Origin: Deltaproteobacteria bacterium
Lineage (GTDB): Bacteria; Desulfobacterota; Binatia; Binatales; Binataceae
Assembly (NCBI GenBank): GCA_021794015.1
Contig: JAJYRQ010000007.1
Location: 73,755 to 111,158, forward strand
Direction: 5' to 3'
Length of the DNA stretch: 37,404 bases
Shown here: positions 30,441-37,404 of the stretch, piece after piece
Layout: every line of letters starts with the position of its first letter
Position numbering within the stretch: the first letter of the stretch is position 1
Translations under genes and position numbers: made by a program
Notes under the pieces: generated by a model
Seen by the model: the letters and a program-made list of their open reading frames with translations, nothing else
Databases searched by the model: none
What the model was told of the DNA's origin: nothing

Positions 30441-32129
30441 TTAGTCGAGGCTGAAAACGTAAAGCGAGCCGCCCACCTGCGGGCTGCGCTCCACCATCGT
30501 CTTGCCGATGTCGCCCAGAAAGCCCGGGATCGCCACCAGCCGGCCGCCCACCACGGCAACGTACTGTTTGCCGTCCACCGCGTAGCTGACCGGCCCGGCG
30601 GTGATTCCGTTGCCGGTATTGAACTTCCAAAGCAGCCGGCCGGTGCGGGCGTCGCGGGCGTAAAACCAGCCCTCCCAGTCGCCGTAGAAGACCACGCCGC
30701 CTGCGGTCGAGAGCACGCCGCCGTTGTAGGGAAGCGACTCCTTGGCGCCCCAGACTTTCTTGTGAGTCACCGGATCGACGGCGATCACCTCACCCAGGAA
30801 GTTGCCCGGACCCGGCAGCGCGCTGTTGTCGGTGCCCAGGTAGAGCGTGCCGCGATGGTACTCGATCTTGTTCTCCTTGACGTCCTGGCACATGTTGTCG
30901 CTCTGGATGTAGAGCAGCCCGGTCATCGGGTTCCAGGACTTGGGCATCCAGGTGGTGCCGCCGGAGAGATGCGGGCAAACGTTCTTGGCCACATGGGTGA
31001 GCGTCGGCCGCTTGTCGGGCACCTCGATCGGCCGCCCGGTCTCCTGGTTCACGCCCTTGGCCCAGTTGACGTAGACGTAGGGTTTGGCCGAGATAAGCTT
31101 GCCGTTTCGGCGATCGAGCACGTAGAGGAAGCCGCCCTTGCCAAGGTCGAGCAGCGCCGGCACCTCGTGGCCGCCGATCTTGAGGTCGGCCAACTGCGGC
31201 TCCAGGGCGTCGTAATCCCAGGCGTCATCGGGCACTTCCTGGAAGGCCCAGACGATCTTGCCGGTGTCGGGGTTGACCGCGATCACGCTGGAGGACCAGA
31301 GGTTTCGGTACTTGCCGTAATTGGGGCTGTCGGGCGCGCGCGGGGCATCGGCCCACGGCTGCGGATTGCTGGTGCCCCAGTAGGCCAGGTTAAGCTTGGG
31401 ATCGTAGGCGCCGACGTTCCAGATGACGGCGCCGCCATGCTTCCAGCTATCGCCCTTCCAGGTGTCGTTGCCCCGCTCGCCGGGGCCGGGAACCGTGTAG
31501 GTTCTCCAGACCAGCCGCCCGGTGGCGACGTCGTAGGCCTGCAGCGAGCCGCGGCCGCCGAACTCGCCGCCGTTGATCCCGGTGATCACCTTGTCGTGGA
31601 CCACCAGCGGGGGCGAGGTGATCTCGGTGCCCGCCTTGTAGTCGCCCACCTGCGCCTTCCACAGCTCGCGGCCGCTGCGCGCATCCAGCGCAACCAGGTA
31701 GGCGTCCTGCCGGCCGACGAACACCCGGCCGTTGGAGTAGGCCGCGCCGCGGTTGTTGAGGCCGCAGCAGTTGTAGGCGCCGATATCGGCCGGCACCTGG
31801 TTTTCATGCACCCAGCGCACCGCGCCGCTGCGCGCGTCAACCGCCCAAACGTACTTGGGCCCGGCCGAGCTGGTCACATAGAGCGTGTCGCCCACCGCCA
31901 GCGGCGTCGACTGGTGGTCTCCCAGCGTCCCCAGCGGAAAGGTGAACGCGACGTGGAGGCGCCCCGCGTTGTCGGTGTTGATCTGCTCCAGCGGACTGAA
32001 CCGGTCGTTCCAGTAGTTGCCGCCATAGATCGGCCAGTCGCCGGCCGCCCACGCGGGCGCCGCCAGCAAAGCCGCCAGCGCCAGCACGAACAGACCGCCC
32101 AGCCAAAGCCTGTTCTTGGTCCTGTTCAT
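30441..32129 (-). CDS. xoxF: PQQ-dependent alcohol dehydrogenase, lanthanide (XoxF-like) type
   Basis: The 562-residue quinoprotein has a Sec signal (to AWA, about residue 28) and the eight-bladed propeller repeats of PQQ dehydrogenases (VWAVDARSGAVRW, LVALDARSGRELW, SVIAVNPDTGKIVW). Key residues are present: vicinal Cys121-Cys122 over PQQ, Glu189 (NGGEFG), Asn255 (GTSNPQPW), catalytic Asp305 and the additional Asp307 in DDAWDYDALEP. The Asp two residues after the catalytic one (DYD) marks lanthanide-dependent enzymes; calcium MxaF has Ala there. It oxidises methanol or other alcohols in the periplasm. GGAGGAAG precedes the ATG. It is shorter than typical XoxF (about 600), so the substrate could be a larger alcohol. 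Confidence 0.9.
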   Translation of the reverse strand: MNRTKNRLWLGGLFVLALAALLAAPAWAAGDWPIYGGNYWNDRFSPLEQINTDNAGRLHVAFTFPLGTLGDHQSTPLAVGDTLYVTSSAGPKYVWAVDARSGAVRWVHENQVPADIGAYNCCGLNNRGAAYSNGRVFVGRQDAYLVALDARSGRELWKAQVGDYKAGTEITSPPLVVHDKVITGINGGEFGGRGSLQAYDVATGRLVWRTYTVPGPGERGNDTWKGDSWKHGGAVIWNVGAYDPKLNLAYWGTSNPQPWADAPRAPDSPNYGKYRNLWSSSVIAVNPDTGKIVWAFQEVPDDAWDYDALEPQLADLKIGGHEVPALLDLGKGGFLYVLDRRNGKLISAKPYVYVNWAKGVNQETGRPIEVPDKRPTLTHVAKNVCPHLSGGTTWMPKSWNPMTGLLYIQSDNMCQDVKENKIEYHRGTLYLGTDNSALPGPGNFLGEVIAVDPVTHKKVWGAKESLPYNGGVLSTAGGVVFYGDWEGWFYARDARTGRLLWKFNTGNGITAGPVSYAVDGKQYVAVVGGRLVAIPGFLGDIGKTMVERSPQVGGSLYVFSLD

Positions 32130-32233
32130 GACTCTGCTTCCTCCCTAAGTACTGCCGCCGCCCGGCCACGCAGCCCCACGGCGCGCTCCGTCTGCCGCGG
32201 CTGTTACGACCCTTCCCATTCAACCGCCCCTGT

Positions 32234-32262
32234 CTAATACCTTTTTTAAGGCCGGCGCGCAA
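32234..32262 (-). promoter_or_regulatory. Possible xoxF promoter
   Basis: On the minus strand TTGCGC (32257-32262) and TATTAG (32234-32239) are 17 bp apart, the spacer including an A-tract. This would give a leader of about 100 nt before the xoxF ATG. Hexamers match the consensus only partly (3/6 and 4/6). Confidence 0.35.
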
Positions 32263-32340
32263 CAGAACGGCCATCGGCCAGGCGCCGGCCGCCCTTTTGC
32301 GCCCGGGCCGCGCCGCCCTCCTCCAGCCTTATCCCGGCAT

Positions 32341-32372
32341 AACAGTACACCGGTATACCATTATATTGGTAC
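32341..32372. repeat. Iteron array E, four units
   Basis: Cores AACAG 32341, ACCGG 32349, ACCAT 32357 and ATTGG 32365 at 8-bp steps, in an AT-richer patch where spacers are TAC or TAT. One core is an exact RCYRG. It lies about 80 bp upstream of the putative xoxF promoter. Confidence 0.65.
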
Positions 32373-32514
32373 GTATCCGACCGCCGTCCTCTCCCGCGCC
32401 GTGCCCGTCCTTGCTTGCGCTGCGGCGCCGATAGGCTGGCGCAGAGCCGCCGCGCCCCCGGCTGCGGGCGGGCATCGCGTGCCGGGGCCGCCCGCAGCAC
32501 ATTGCCGGCAGCTT

Positions 32515-32562
32515 ACCGTCACGCTGGCATGCCGGTGGCACAGCATGCCAGCGTGACGGCGG
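32515..32562. repeat. Iteron array F1, six units forming a 17-bp-arm palindrome
   Basis: Cores ACCGT 32515, GCTGG 32523, GCCGG 32531, CACAG 32539, GCCAG 32547 and GACGG 32555 step by 8 bp. The same DNA forms a perfect inverted repeat with arms CCGTCACGCTGGCATGC (32516-32532) and its complement (32543-32559) around a 10-bp centre. It is about 50 bp past the livF stop, but lacks a T-run. Confidence 0.75.
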
Positions 32563-32566
32563 CGCT

Positions 32567-32598
32567 GCCATCAGGCCACTATGCCAGCCTGCCAGCGC
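32567..32598. repeat. Iteron array F2, four units
   Basis: Cores GCCAT 32567, GCCAC 32575, GCCAG 32583 and GCCAG 32591 recur every 8 bp, shifted 4 bp from the F1 phase. The livF stop (32613) follows. The rest of the 32130-32612 gap shows no gene. Confidence 0.7.
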
Positions 32599-32612
32599 AA
32601 GGCATGGCGGCT

Positions 32613-33332
32613 TTAGGCCGGCGCCGCCGCGCGCGCCGCAACACCCAGGTAGGCTCGCACCTTGGCGTCCTCGCGCAGCGCCGCGGCGGGTCCGCTGCCG
32701 CGGATGCGTCCCTTTTCCAGGATGTAGCCGCGCTCGGCAAGCCGCAGCGCAAAGAGCGCGTTCTGCTCGGCAAGCAGGATGCTTATGCGCTCGGCCTTGA
32801 GCCGCTCAAGCCAGCGTCCCAGCTCGCCCACCACCACCGGCGCCAGCCCCTCGGTCGGCTCATCGAGCAGCAAGAGCCGGGGGTTGGCGACCAGCGCGCG
32901 GCCGATCTTGAGCATCTGCTGCTCGCCGCCGCTTAAGAAGCCGGCGAGGCGGCTTTTAAGGTCGCGCAGCCGGGGAAACATTGCGTAGACGCGCTCGACG
33001 GTCCACGGGCCGCGCCGATGAGCGTCGCGGGCGGCAAGCTCGAGGTTTTCGCGCACGGTAAGCGAACTGAAGATGCGCCGGCCGCTGGGCACCAGCGCCA
33101 CGCCCAGGCGGGCCACCGCGTAGGGCGGGCGACCGGTTATCTCCTGGCCAGCCAGGGCGATGCGGCCGCGACGCGGGGGTGTAAGGCCCAGGATGCTGCG
33201 CAGGGTGGTGGTTTTGCCGGCGCCGTTGCGGCCCAGGAGCGCAACCGTCTCGCCGTCGCCCACGCCGAGCGCAACGCCCTGCAGGACGTGGCTCTGGCCG
33301 TAGAAGGTGTCAACGCCTTCCAGCTCGAGCAT
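32613..33332 (-). CDS. livF: Branched-chain amino-acid-type ABC transporter ATPase LivF
   Basis: The 239-residue ATPase has Walker A GRNGAGKTTT, signature LSGGEQQMLKIGRAL and Walker B LLLLDEPTEGLAP with the LivF-specific layout (LELEGVDTFYGQSHVLQG start, LAEQNALFALRLAERGYIL near the end). It energises uptake together with LivG. Its ATG overlaps the livG stop (ATGA). It is the last gene of the liv operon; iterons F1 and F2 follow it. The substrate is set by the binding protein at the other end of the operon. Confidence 0.95.
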   Translation of the reverse strand: MLELEGVDTFYGQSHVLQGVALGVGDGETVALLGRNGAGKTTTLRSILGLTPPRRGRIALAGQEITGRPPYAVARLGVALVPSGRRIFSSLTVRENLELAARDAHRRGPWTVERVYAMFPRLRDLKSRLAGFLSGGEQQMLKIGRALVANPRLLLLDEPTEGLAPVVVGELGRWLERLKAERISILLAEQNALFALRLAERGYILEKGRIRGSGPAAALREDAKVRAYLGVAARAAAPA

Positions 33333-34084
33333 CAGGCCTCGCTGCCCAGGTAGACCGCCGTAACCTCGGGGTTGGCCCGCACCTGCTGCGGCGGGCCTTC
33401 GGCGATAATCCGCCCCTGATGCATCACGGTCACCCGCTCGGAAATGGCGAAGACCACGTCCATGTCATGCTCGGAGAAGAGCACGGTAAGTCCGCGCTCG
33501 CGCGCCAGCGCCTGCACCGTCGCCGTCATCCGCTCGGTCTCCCACGGCGACATGCCGGCCGTCGGCTCATCGAGCATCAGAAGGCGCGGGCGCGTGGCCA
33601 GGGCAAGCGCCACCTCGAGGGCGCGCTGATCGCCGTGGGAAAGGGTGCCCGCCTGGCGGCCGGCCAAAGCGCCGAGTCCGATTTGCGCGATAATTTCCAG
33701 CGCCTCGCGGCGCACCGGCGCCGAGCGGTGAAAGTAACTGAAAAAGTCGGCGCTGCGGCGCCGGCGCGCCACGATCGCCATCACCACCGACTCCAGCACC
33801 GTAAGCCGGGCAAAGACGTTGGTTATCTGGAACGACTGCGCCAGCCCCTTGCGGGTTACGCTGTGCGGCGCAAGCCCGGTGATGTCCTCGCCGGCAAATC
33901 GCACCCGGCCGCCACTGGGCGCCAGCCCCCCGGTCAGCAGCCGGAAAAAGGTCGTCTTGCCGGCGCCGTTGGGCCCGATGACGGAATGAATCGTGCCTGG
34001 GGCAACGCTGAGCGACACGGTGTCAACTGCCCGAAAGCCGCCGAACTGACGGCATAGACCGCGCGTCTCCAAAAGCGCTTCCAC
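33332..34084 (-). CDS. livG: ABC transporter ATPase LivG
   Basis: The 250-residue protein has Walker A GPNGAGKTTF, signature LSHGDQRALEVALAL and Walker B LLMLDEPTAGMSP, then FSEHDMDVVFAISERVTVM. The signature reads LSHGD instead of LSGGQ, common in LivG. It starts at GTG 34084, 11 bp after livM, and its stop overlaps livF. It dimerises with LivF beneath the LivHM permease. Confidence 0.95.
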   Translation of the reverse strand: MEALLETRGLCRQFGGFRAVDTVSLSVAPGTIHSVIGPNGAGKTTFFRLLTGGLAPSGGRVRFAGEDITGLAPHSVTRKGLAQSFQITNVFARLTVLESVVMAIVARRRRSADFFSYFHRSAPVRREALEIIAQIGLGALAGRQAGTLSHGDQRALEVALALATRPRLLMLDEPTAGMSPWETERMTATVQALARERGLTVLFSEHDMDVVFAISERVTVMHQGRIIAEGPPQQVRANPEVTAVYLGSEA

Positions 34085-34095
34085 CGCCGGCCCTC

Positions 34096-35148
34096 CTAAG
34101 CGGCGGCCCGCGGCCGGTCCCGGCCAGGCTGCCGCCTGCCGCGCAGGCGCTCGCCCAGGCGGGCAAAAAGACCGCTTAAACCGTCCGGAACGAACAGCAC
34201 CACCGCCAAAAGCACCAGGCCGAGCACCAGTTGCCAGCTCCTGGTCTGCTGAACGATAAAGTCGTGGGCGAGCTGGTAGAAAAGAGCGCCCGCCGCCGGC
34301 CCGAGAAAGGCGTACATCCCGCCGATGACCGCCATCAGCACCGGGTCACCCGACTTGGTCCAATCGAGCAGCTCGGGGTAGGCCGACTGGTCGTGCACGA
34401 CGAACAGCACGCCGGCGATCGCGCAGAAAACGCCCGAAATGACAAAGGCCAGCAACTGGTGGCGAAAAACGTTCACTCCCAGCGCCTCGGCGCGCTCGCG
34501 GTTTTCCCGGATCGCGCGCAGCGTTAGCCCAAAGGGCGACTCCGTTATCTTCCAGAGCGCCAGCATGCAAAGCGCGCCGACCGCCAGCACAAAGTAAAAG
34601 CCGAGGTACGGGTCGGTCAGCGCCGCCGGGATCATCGGGCCGAAAATGCCGTTGGCGCCGTTGGTGACGGTGTACTCCTGCTCGGCCACCACGTAGAAGA
34701 GCTGCGAGAAGGCAAGCGTGAGCAGCGCGAAGTAGAGCTTGCGCGCCCTAAGCGCCAGCAGGCCAACGCCTAGCGCCGCCGCGGCCCCAACCAACGGCGC
34801 CGCTACAAAGCCGAGCCAGAAAGACGCCTTAAAATGCAGCCAGCCAATGGCGACCGCGTAGGCGCCGGTACCGTAAAAAGCCGCCTGGCCAAACGACACC
34901 AGTCCGGTGTACCCAATCAGCAGGTTGGTGGCGATGGCAAAAAGCGCCAGGCCGACGATATTCTGCAGCGTAAGAAGCCAGGGAATCGACACCAGCCGGC
35001 TGACAACCACCAGCGCCGCCACTAGCGCCGCCATGGTCAGCAGCGCTCCGCCAAGCCGCATCCGCTCGCCGGCGGGCCGCTCATCGCTTCCGCCCGCGGC
35101 CGGGCTTCCCTCGCCCGCCGGCGTCTGCATCTCGAGGCTTCTCTCCAC
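34096..35148 (-). CDS. livM: ABC permease LivM
   Basis: The 350-residue membrane protein has about nine hydrophobic segments and the LivM blocks NLLIGYTGLVSFGQAAFYGTGAYAVAIG and KITESPFGLTLRAIRENRERAEALGVN (the loop that contacts the ATPases). The first 30 residues are hydrophilic and poorly conserved; GTG 35148 and ATG 35130 are both possible starts. It ends with a basic tail (LRGRRQPGRDRPR). It is 18 bp downstream of livH. Confidence 0.93.
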   Translation of the reverse strand: MERSLEMQTPAGEGSPAAGGSDERPAGERMRLGGALLTMAALVAALVVVSRLVSIPWLLTLQNIVGLALFAIATNLLIGYTGLVSFGQAAFYGTGAYAVAIGWLHFKASFWLGFVAAPLVGAAAALGVGLLALRARKLYFALLTLAFSQLFYVVAEQEYTVTNGANGIFGPMIPAALTDPYLGFYFVLAVGALCMLALWKITESPFGLTLRAIRENRERAEALGVNVFRHQLLAFVISGVFCAIAGVLFVVHDQSAYPELLDWTKSGDPVLMAVIGGMYAFLGPAAGALFYQLAHDFIVQQTRSWQLVLGLVLLAVVLFVPDGLSGLFARLGERLRGRRQPGRDRPRAAA

Positions 35149-35166
35149 GGCGCCCCTCTTGCCGTG

Positions 35167-36045
35167 CTACTCGCTGCCCGCGGTTCCGAGCAGCCCCGAG
35201 GGCCGCACCACCAGCACAATTATCATCGCCAGGAAAACAAAGGCCGACGCCCAGGTGGGCGCCCACAGCGTCCCGAGCGCCTCGAACAGCCCGATAATCA
35301 CCGCCCCCAGGGCGGCGCCGGCAACCGAGCCCAGACCCCCGATGACCGCCACGATAAAGGCCGAAACGATAATGCTCACGTCCATGCCCGGCGCGATCGC
35401 CTGGAGCGGCGCGATAAGCGCGCCGCCCAGGCCGGCCAGCAGCGCGCCCAGGCCAAAGACCGCCGTGAAAAGCATCGGCACGTTGGCGCCGCCGGCGGCC
35501 AGCGTTTCGGGGTCCTCGACCGCGGCCCGGATATGCCAGCCAAGCAGCGTGCGCTTGAGCAGCAGCCAGAGCCCCAGCCCTACCACCAGCGCCGCACCCA
35601 CCACGAAGAAGTTATAGGCCGGAAAGCTGGCCTCGAGCACCGCAACCTTGCCGGCCACCAGCGGCGGCGGCGACACCGTGCGCTCGGCCACGCCCCAGAT
35701 GCGCAGGCCCAGGTCGGCAAGAATCAAGAGCAGCGCATAGGTGGCCAGAAGCTGCAGCAGATGCTCCTTGGCGTAGACCCTTCGCAGCACCAGCAGATCA
35801 ACCGCCACGCCGAGCAGCGCCACGGCCAGCGGCACCGCCACCAAGGCCAGCCAGAACCAACCGCTCGAGGCCGCGCCGATGAGCGTGCTCATAAAGAAGG
35901 CGCCATACATGTAGAAGCTGCCGTGCGCCAGGTTAATGATCCGCATCGCGCCGAACACCAGCGTGATCCCCGAGGCAACGACGAAAAGCCCGGCGGCGCT
36001 GGTAAGCGCGCTCAACAGCTCAAGCGCAAGGCTTTGCAGACTCAT
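35167..36045 (-). CDS. livH: ABC permease LivH
   Basis: The 292-residue membrane protein has the LivH hallmark RIINLAHGSFYMYGAFF and the ATPase-contact loop KRTLLGWHIRAAVEDPETLAAGG, followed by GLGALLAGLGGALIAP and GGLGSVAGAALGAVIIGLFEALG. About eight membrane helices are evident. It forms the channel with LivM. The start ATG at 36045 is 98 bp after the binding-protein stop, leaving room for a processing hairpin or weak attenuator, none of which is clear. Confidence 0.94.
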   Translation of the reverse strand: MSLQSLALELLSALTSAAGLFVVASGITLVFGAMRIINLAHGSFYMYGAFFMSTLIGAASSGWFWLALVAVPLAVALLGVAVDLLVLRRVYAKEHLLQLLATYALLLILADLGLRIWGVAERTVSPPPLVAGKVAVLEASFPAYNFFVVGAALVVGLGLWLLLKRTLLGWHIRAAVEDPETLAAGGANVPMLFTAVFGLGALLAGLGGALIAPLQAIAPGMDVSIIVSAFIVAVIGGLGSVAGAALGAVIIGLFEALGTLWAPTWASAFVFLAMIIVLVVRPSGLLGTAGSE

Positions 36046-36143
36046 CGGCCTAGCGCCTCATCCGCCGTAGCTCGGCGCGGCGGCGCGAAGGCTGCCGCTG
36101 GCGCGCCGCTCCGGGCGCCGTCTTGGCGGAGATACCGCGCGGC

Positions 36144-37404
36144 TCACCGGCGCCGAAGCTTTTCGACCTCTTCGCAGGTCAGCATCAGCTTGGAAGCCGC
36201 AATCTCCTCGGTCTGCGACCAGATGGGATAGCCGTAGCGGGGGTCGGGCGCGTCAGCCACCACGCCGACATATTCCGGCACGTTGGCCTGGTGGTCGCAG
36301 GCCCGAAGCGTAAGCGGCCCGCGAATCGTCGGCACGGTTGCTCCGCCCAGCGCCGCGGCCACCTTGTCGCTGTCGAAGCTGGCGGCCTTTCTAACCCCGT
36401 AGGCCCATGCCTGCCCGGCGGTATAGGCCATGATCGCCCAGGCCGACGGCCAGTCCTTGTACTTGGCGTAGTAGGCCCGATTGAAGGCCTCCATTCCCGG
36501 CCCTTTGACCGCCCAGAAGGGGGCGCGGCCGAGCGCATAGCTGCCGCCCGGCGCCTGCCCGTCGAGCGCCTTAAGCGGCGAGCGCGTATAGCCGGTGATC
36601 GCCTTGGTCTTCTTGAAGAAATCGAAGTTGAGCGCCTGCTTGGTGAAGGTGATCAGATCGCCGCCGTAGATGCCCATGAAGACGTACTGCGGGCGCGCCG
36701 CCAGCAGCGCCGAGATGTAGGAGGTGAAATCGGTCGCCCCCAGCTTCGGGTACTGCTGGACCACGACCTTGACCTCGACTCCGTCGCGGCGCAGCGCCTC
36801 GATAAAAGCGTCCACGGTGTCGCGGCCGTAGCTGTAATCCGGCGTGATCGTGCCCAGGGTGATCGGCCCTTTGCCCACCCGCTGGGCCAGGAAGAGGGCA
36901 GGGGCCCTCGGCTCCATCACCGTGTTGGGCACGAGCTGGAAGTAATACTTGGTGAAGTTGCTGGTGGTCATCTTGATGTCGTTGGAGGTGTGGGTGAAGA
37001 ACAGTTCGTGGTACTGGGCGGCGACGCTCTCCTCGGCCGTGGCAACCGCGCTGCTCACCGGACCGAAGATCGCCACCGCCTTGTCGGCCAGGATCATATG
37101 GCGCATGTTGGTGACCCCGTTGGCCGGCGAGGCGCCGTCGTCGGCGCTTACCACGCGGACCTTCTTGCCCAAAAGGCCGCCCTCGGCGTTGATCCGCTCG
37201 GCGAGCATCTGGATGCCGCGCCGGCCGGTCTCGCCCAGTTCGCTTATCGATCCGCTAAGCGTGGTCGATTCGCCGATAACCACTTCGTCGGCTGCGCGGG
37301 CCGCGCCGGCGCCTCCCAGCAAGGCGCCGGCCAGCAGCGCGGCGCCGGCAACCACAGCCGAACTTCCCAGAACCCGTCCGATGCCACCCCTCCGGGTTTG
37401 GCCC
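36144..37404 (-). CDS. Periplasmic Leu/Ile/Val-type substrate-binding protein, N-terminus off right edge
   Basis: The mature protein (from ADEVVIGES) has the type I periplasmic-binding fold: TLSGSISELGETGRRGIQMLAERINAEGG, FGPVSSAVATAEESVAAQYHELFF and YSYGRDTVDAFIEALRRDG, then AWAIMAYTAGQAWAYGVRKA. Such proteins bind branched-chain amino acids, amides, urea or aromatic acids; the ligand is unclear. A GTG at 37355 would give a signal, but the frame is open to the window edge, and those codons read GQTRRGGIGRVLGSSAVV, a plausible twin-arginine signal, so the true start is probably outside. It heads the liv operon. Confidence 0.9.
   Translation of the reverse strand, partial: GQTRRGGIGRVLGSSAVVAGAALLAGALLGGAGAARAADEVVIGESTTLSGSISELGETGRRGIQMLAERINAEGGLLGKKVRVVSADDGASPANGVTNMRHMILADKAVAIFGPVSSAVATAEESVAAQYHELFFTHTSNDIKMTTSNFTKYYFQLVPNTVMEPRAPALFLAQRVGKGPITLGTITPDYSYGRDTVDAFIEALRRDGVEVKVVVQQYPKLGATDFTSYISALLAARPQYVFMGIYGGDLITFTKQALNFDFFKKTKAITGYTRSPLKALDGQAPGGSYALGRAPFWAVKGPGMEAFNRAYYAKYKDWPSAWAIMAYTAGQAWAYGVRKAASFDSDKVAAALGGATVPTIRGPLTLRACDHQANVPEYVGVVADAPDPRYGYPIWSQTEEIAASKLMLTCEEVEKLRRR

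Noticed and set aside
32516..32559. Classical intrinsic terminator for the liv operon
   Set aside because: The stem is strong but no T-run follows on the minus strand, and the same bases belong to an iteron array.

Overview
The window is a GC-rich (roughly two-thirds G+C by eye) stretch of a Gram-negative bacterial chromosome. Outer-membrane barrels, Sec and lipoprotein signals, a PQQ alcohol dehydrogenase and a complete branched-chain amino-acid-type ABC transporter argue for a metabolically versatile soil or subsurface organism. The mix of methylotrophy-type, CoA-ligase and fatty-acid transport genes would suit a deep-branching lineage such as Binatota, Methylomirabilota/Rokubacteria or a Desulfobacterota relative. 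That placement is inference, not something the sequence proves.

Layout. 1-2.3 kb is a toxin-antitoxin island on the minus strand: a HigB/Gp49-like toxin cut by the left edge, a VapBC-like pair with a damaged junction, and a HigB-HigA pair with a symmetrical four-half-site operator over the start codon. 2.5-9.0 kb (plus strand) holds a metallophosphoesterase, alpha-glucan phosphorylase (glgP), and a GNAT/ADP-forming acyl-CoA ligase fusion. 9.0-14.0 kb (minus) is a tightly overlapped operon: outer-membrane protein, CopC, CopD, SCO1-type copper chaperone, MaoC-like hydratase, and a MetE-like methyltransferase. 14.1-19.6 kb (minus) has a DUF2318 cysteine-rich protein, an AtoE fatty-acid transporter, a zinc alcohol dehydrogenase, a His-rich secreted peptide and an aldehyde dehydrogenase. 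19.7-20.4 kb is a gene-free repeat block. 20.7-23.8 kb (minus) encodes an acetoin-dehydrogenase-like E1alpha-E1beta-E2 complex, followed by a small inverted-repeat element. 24-25.3 kb carries a 23-residue-repeat protein and a lipoprotein.

25.6-32.6 kb is the most interesting part. A small ParA ATPase and a ribbon-helix-helix protein form a two-gene operon. An 8-bp iteron (core RCYRG plus 3 bp) recurs in strict 8-bp phase at the parA promoter, inside the ribbon-helix-helix gene, and in every large intergenic gap over the next 7 kb (about 42 units, 25 matching the core exactly). This looks like a type Ib-style partition cassette with a dispersed chromosomal centromere or operator field.

The same interval holds a BamA/TamA-like gene broken by one in-frame TGA, a XoxF-type quinoprotein dehydrogenase carrying the lanthanide-associated Asp, and a XoxJ-like binding protein fused to a cytochrome c (a XoxJ-XoxG fusion). 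The window ends with livF-G-M-H-K on the minus strand; the binding-protein gene runs off the right edge with a possible twin-arginine signal. No rRNA, tRNA, CRISPR array, transposase or replication initiator was seen.
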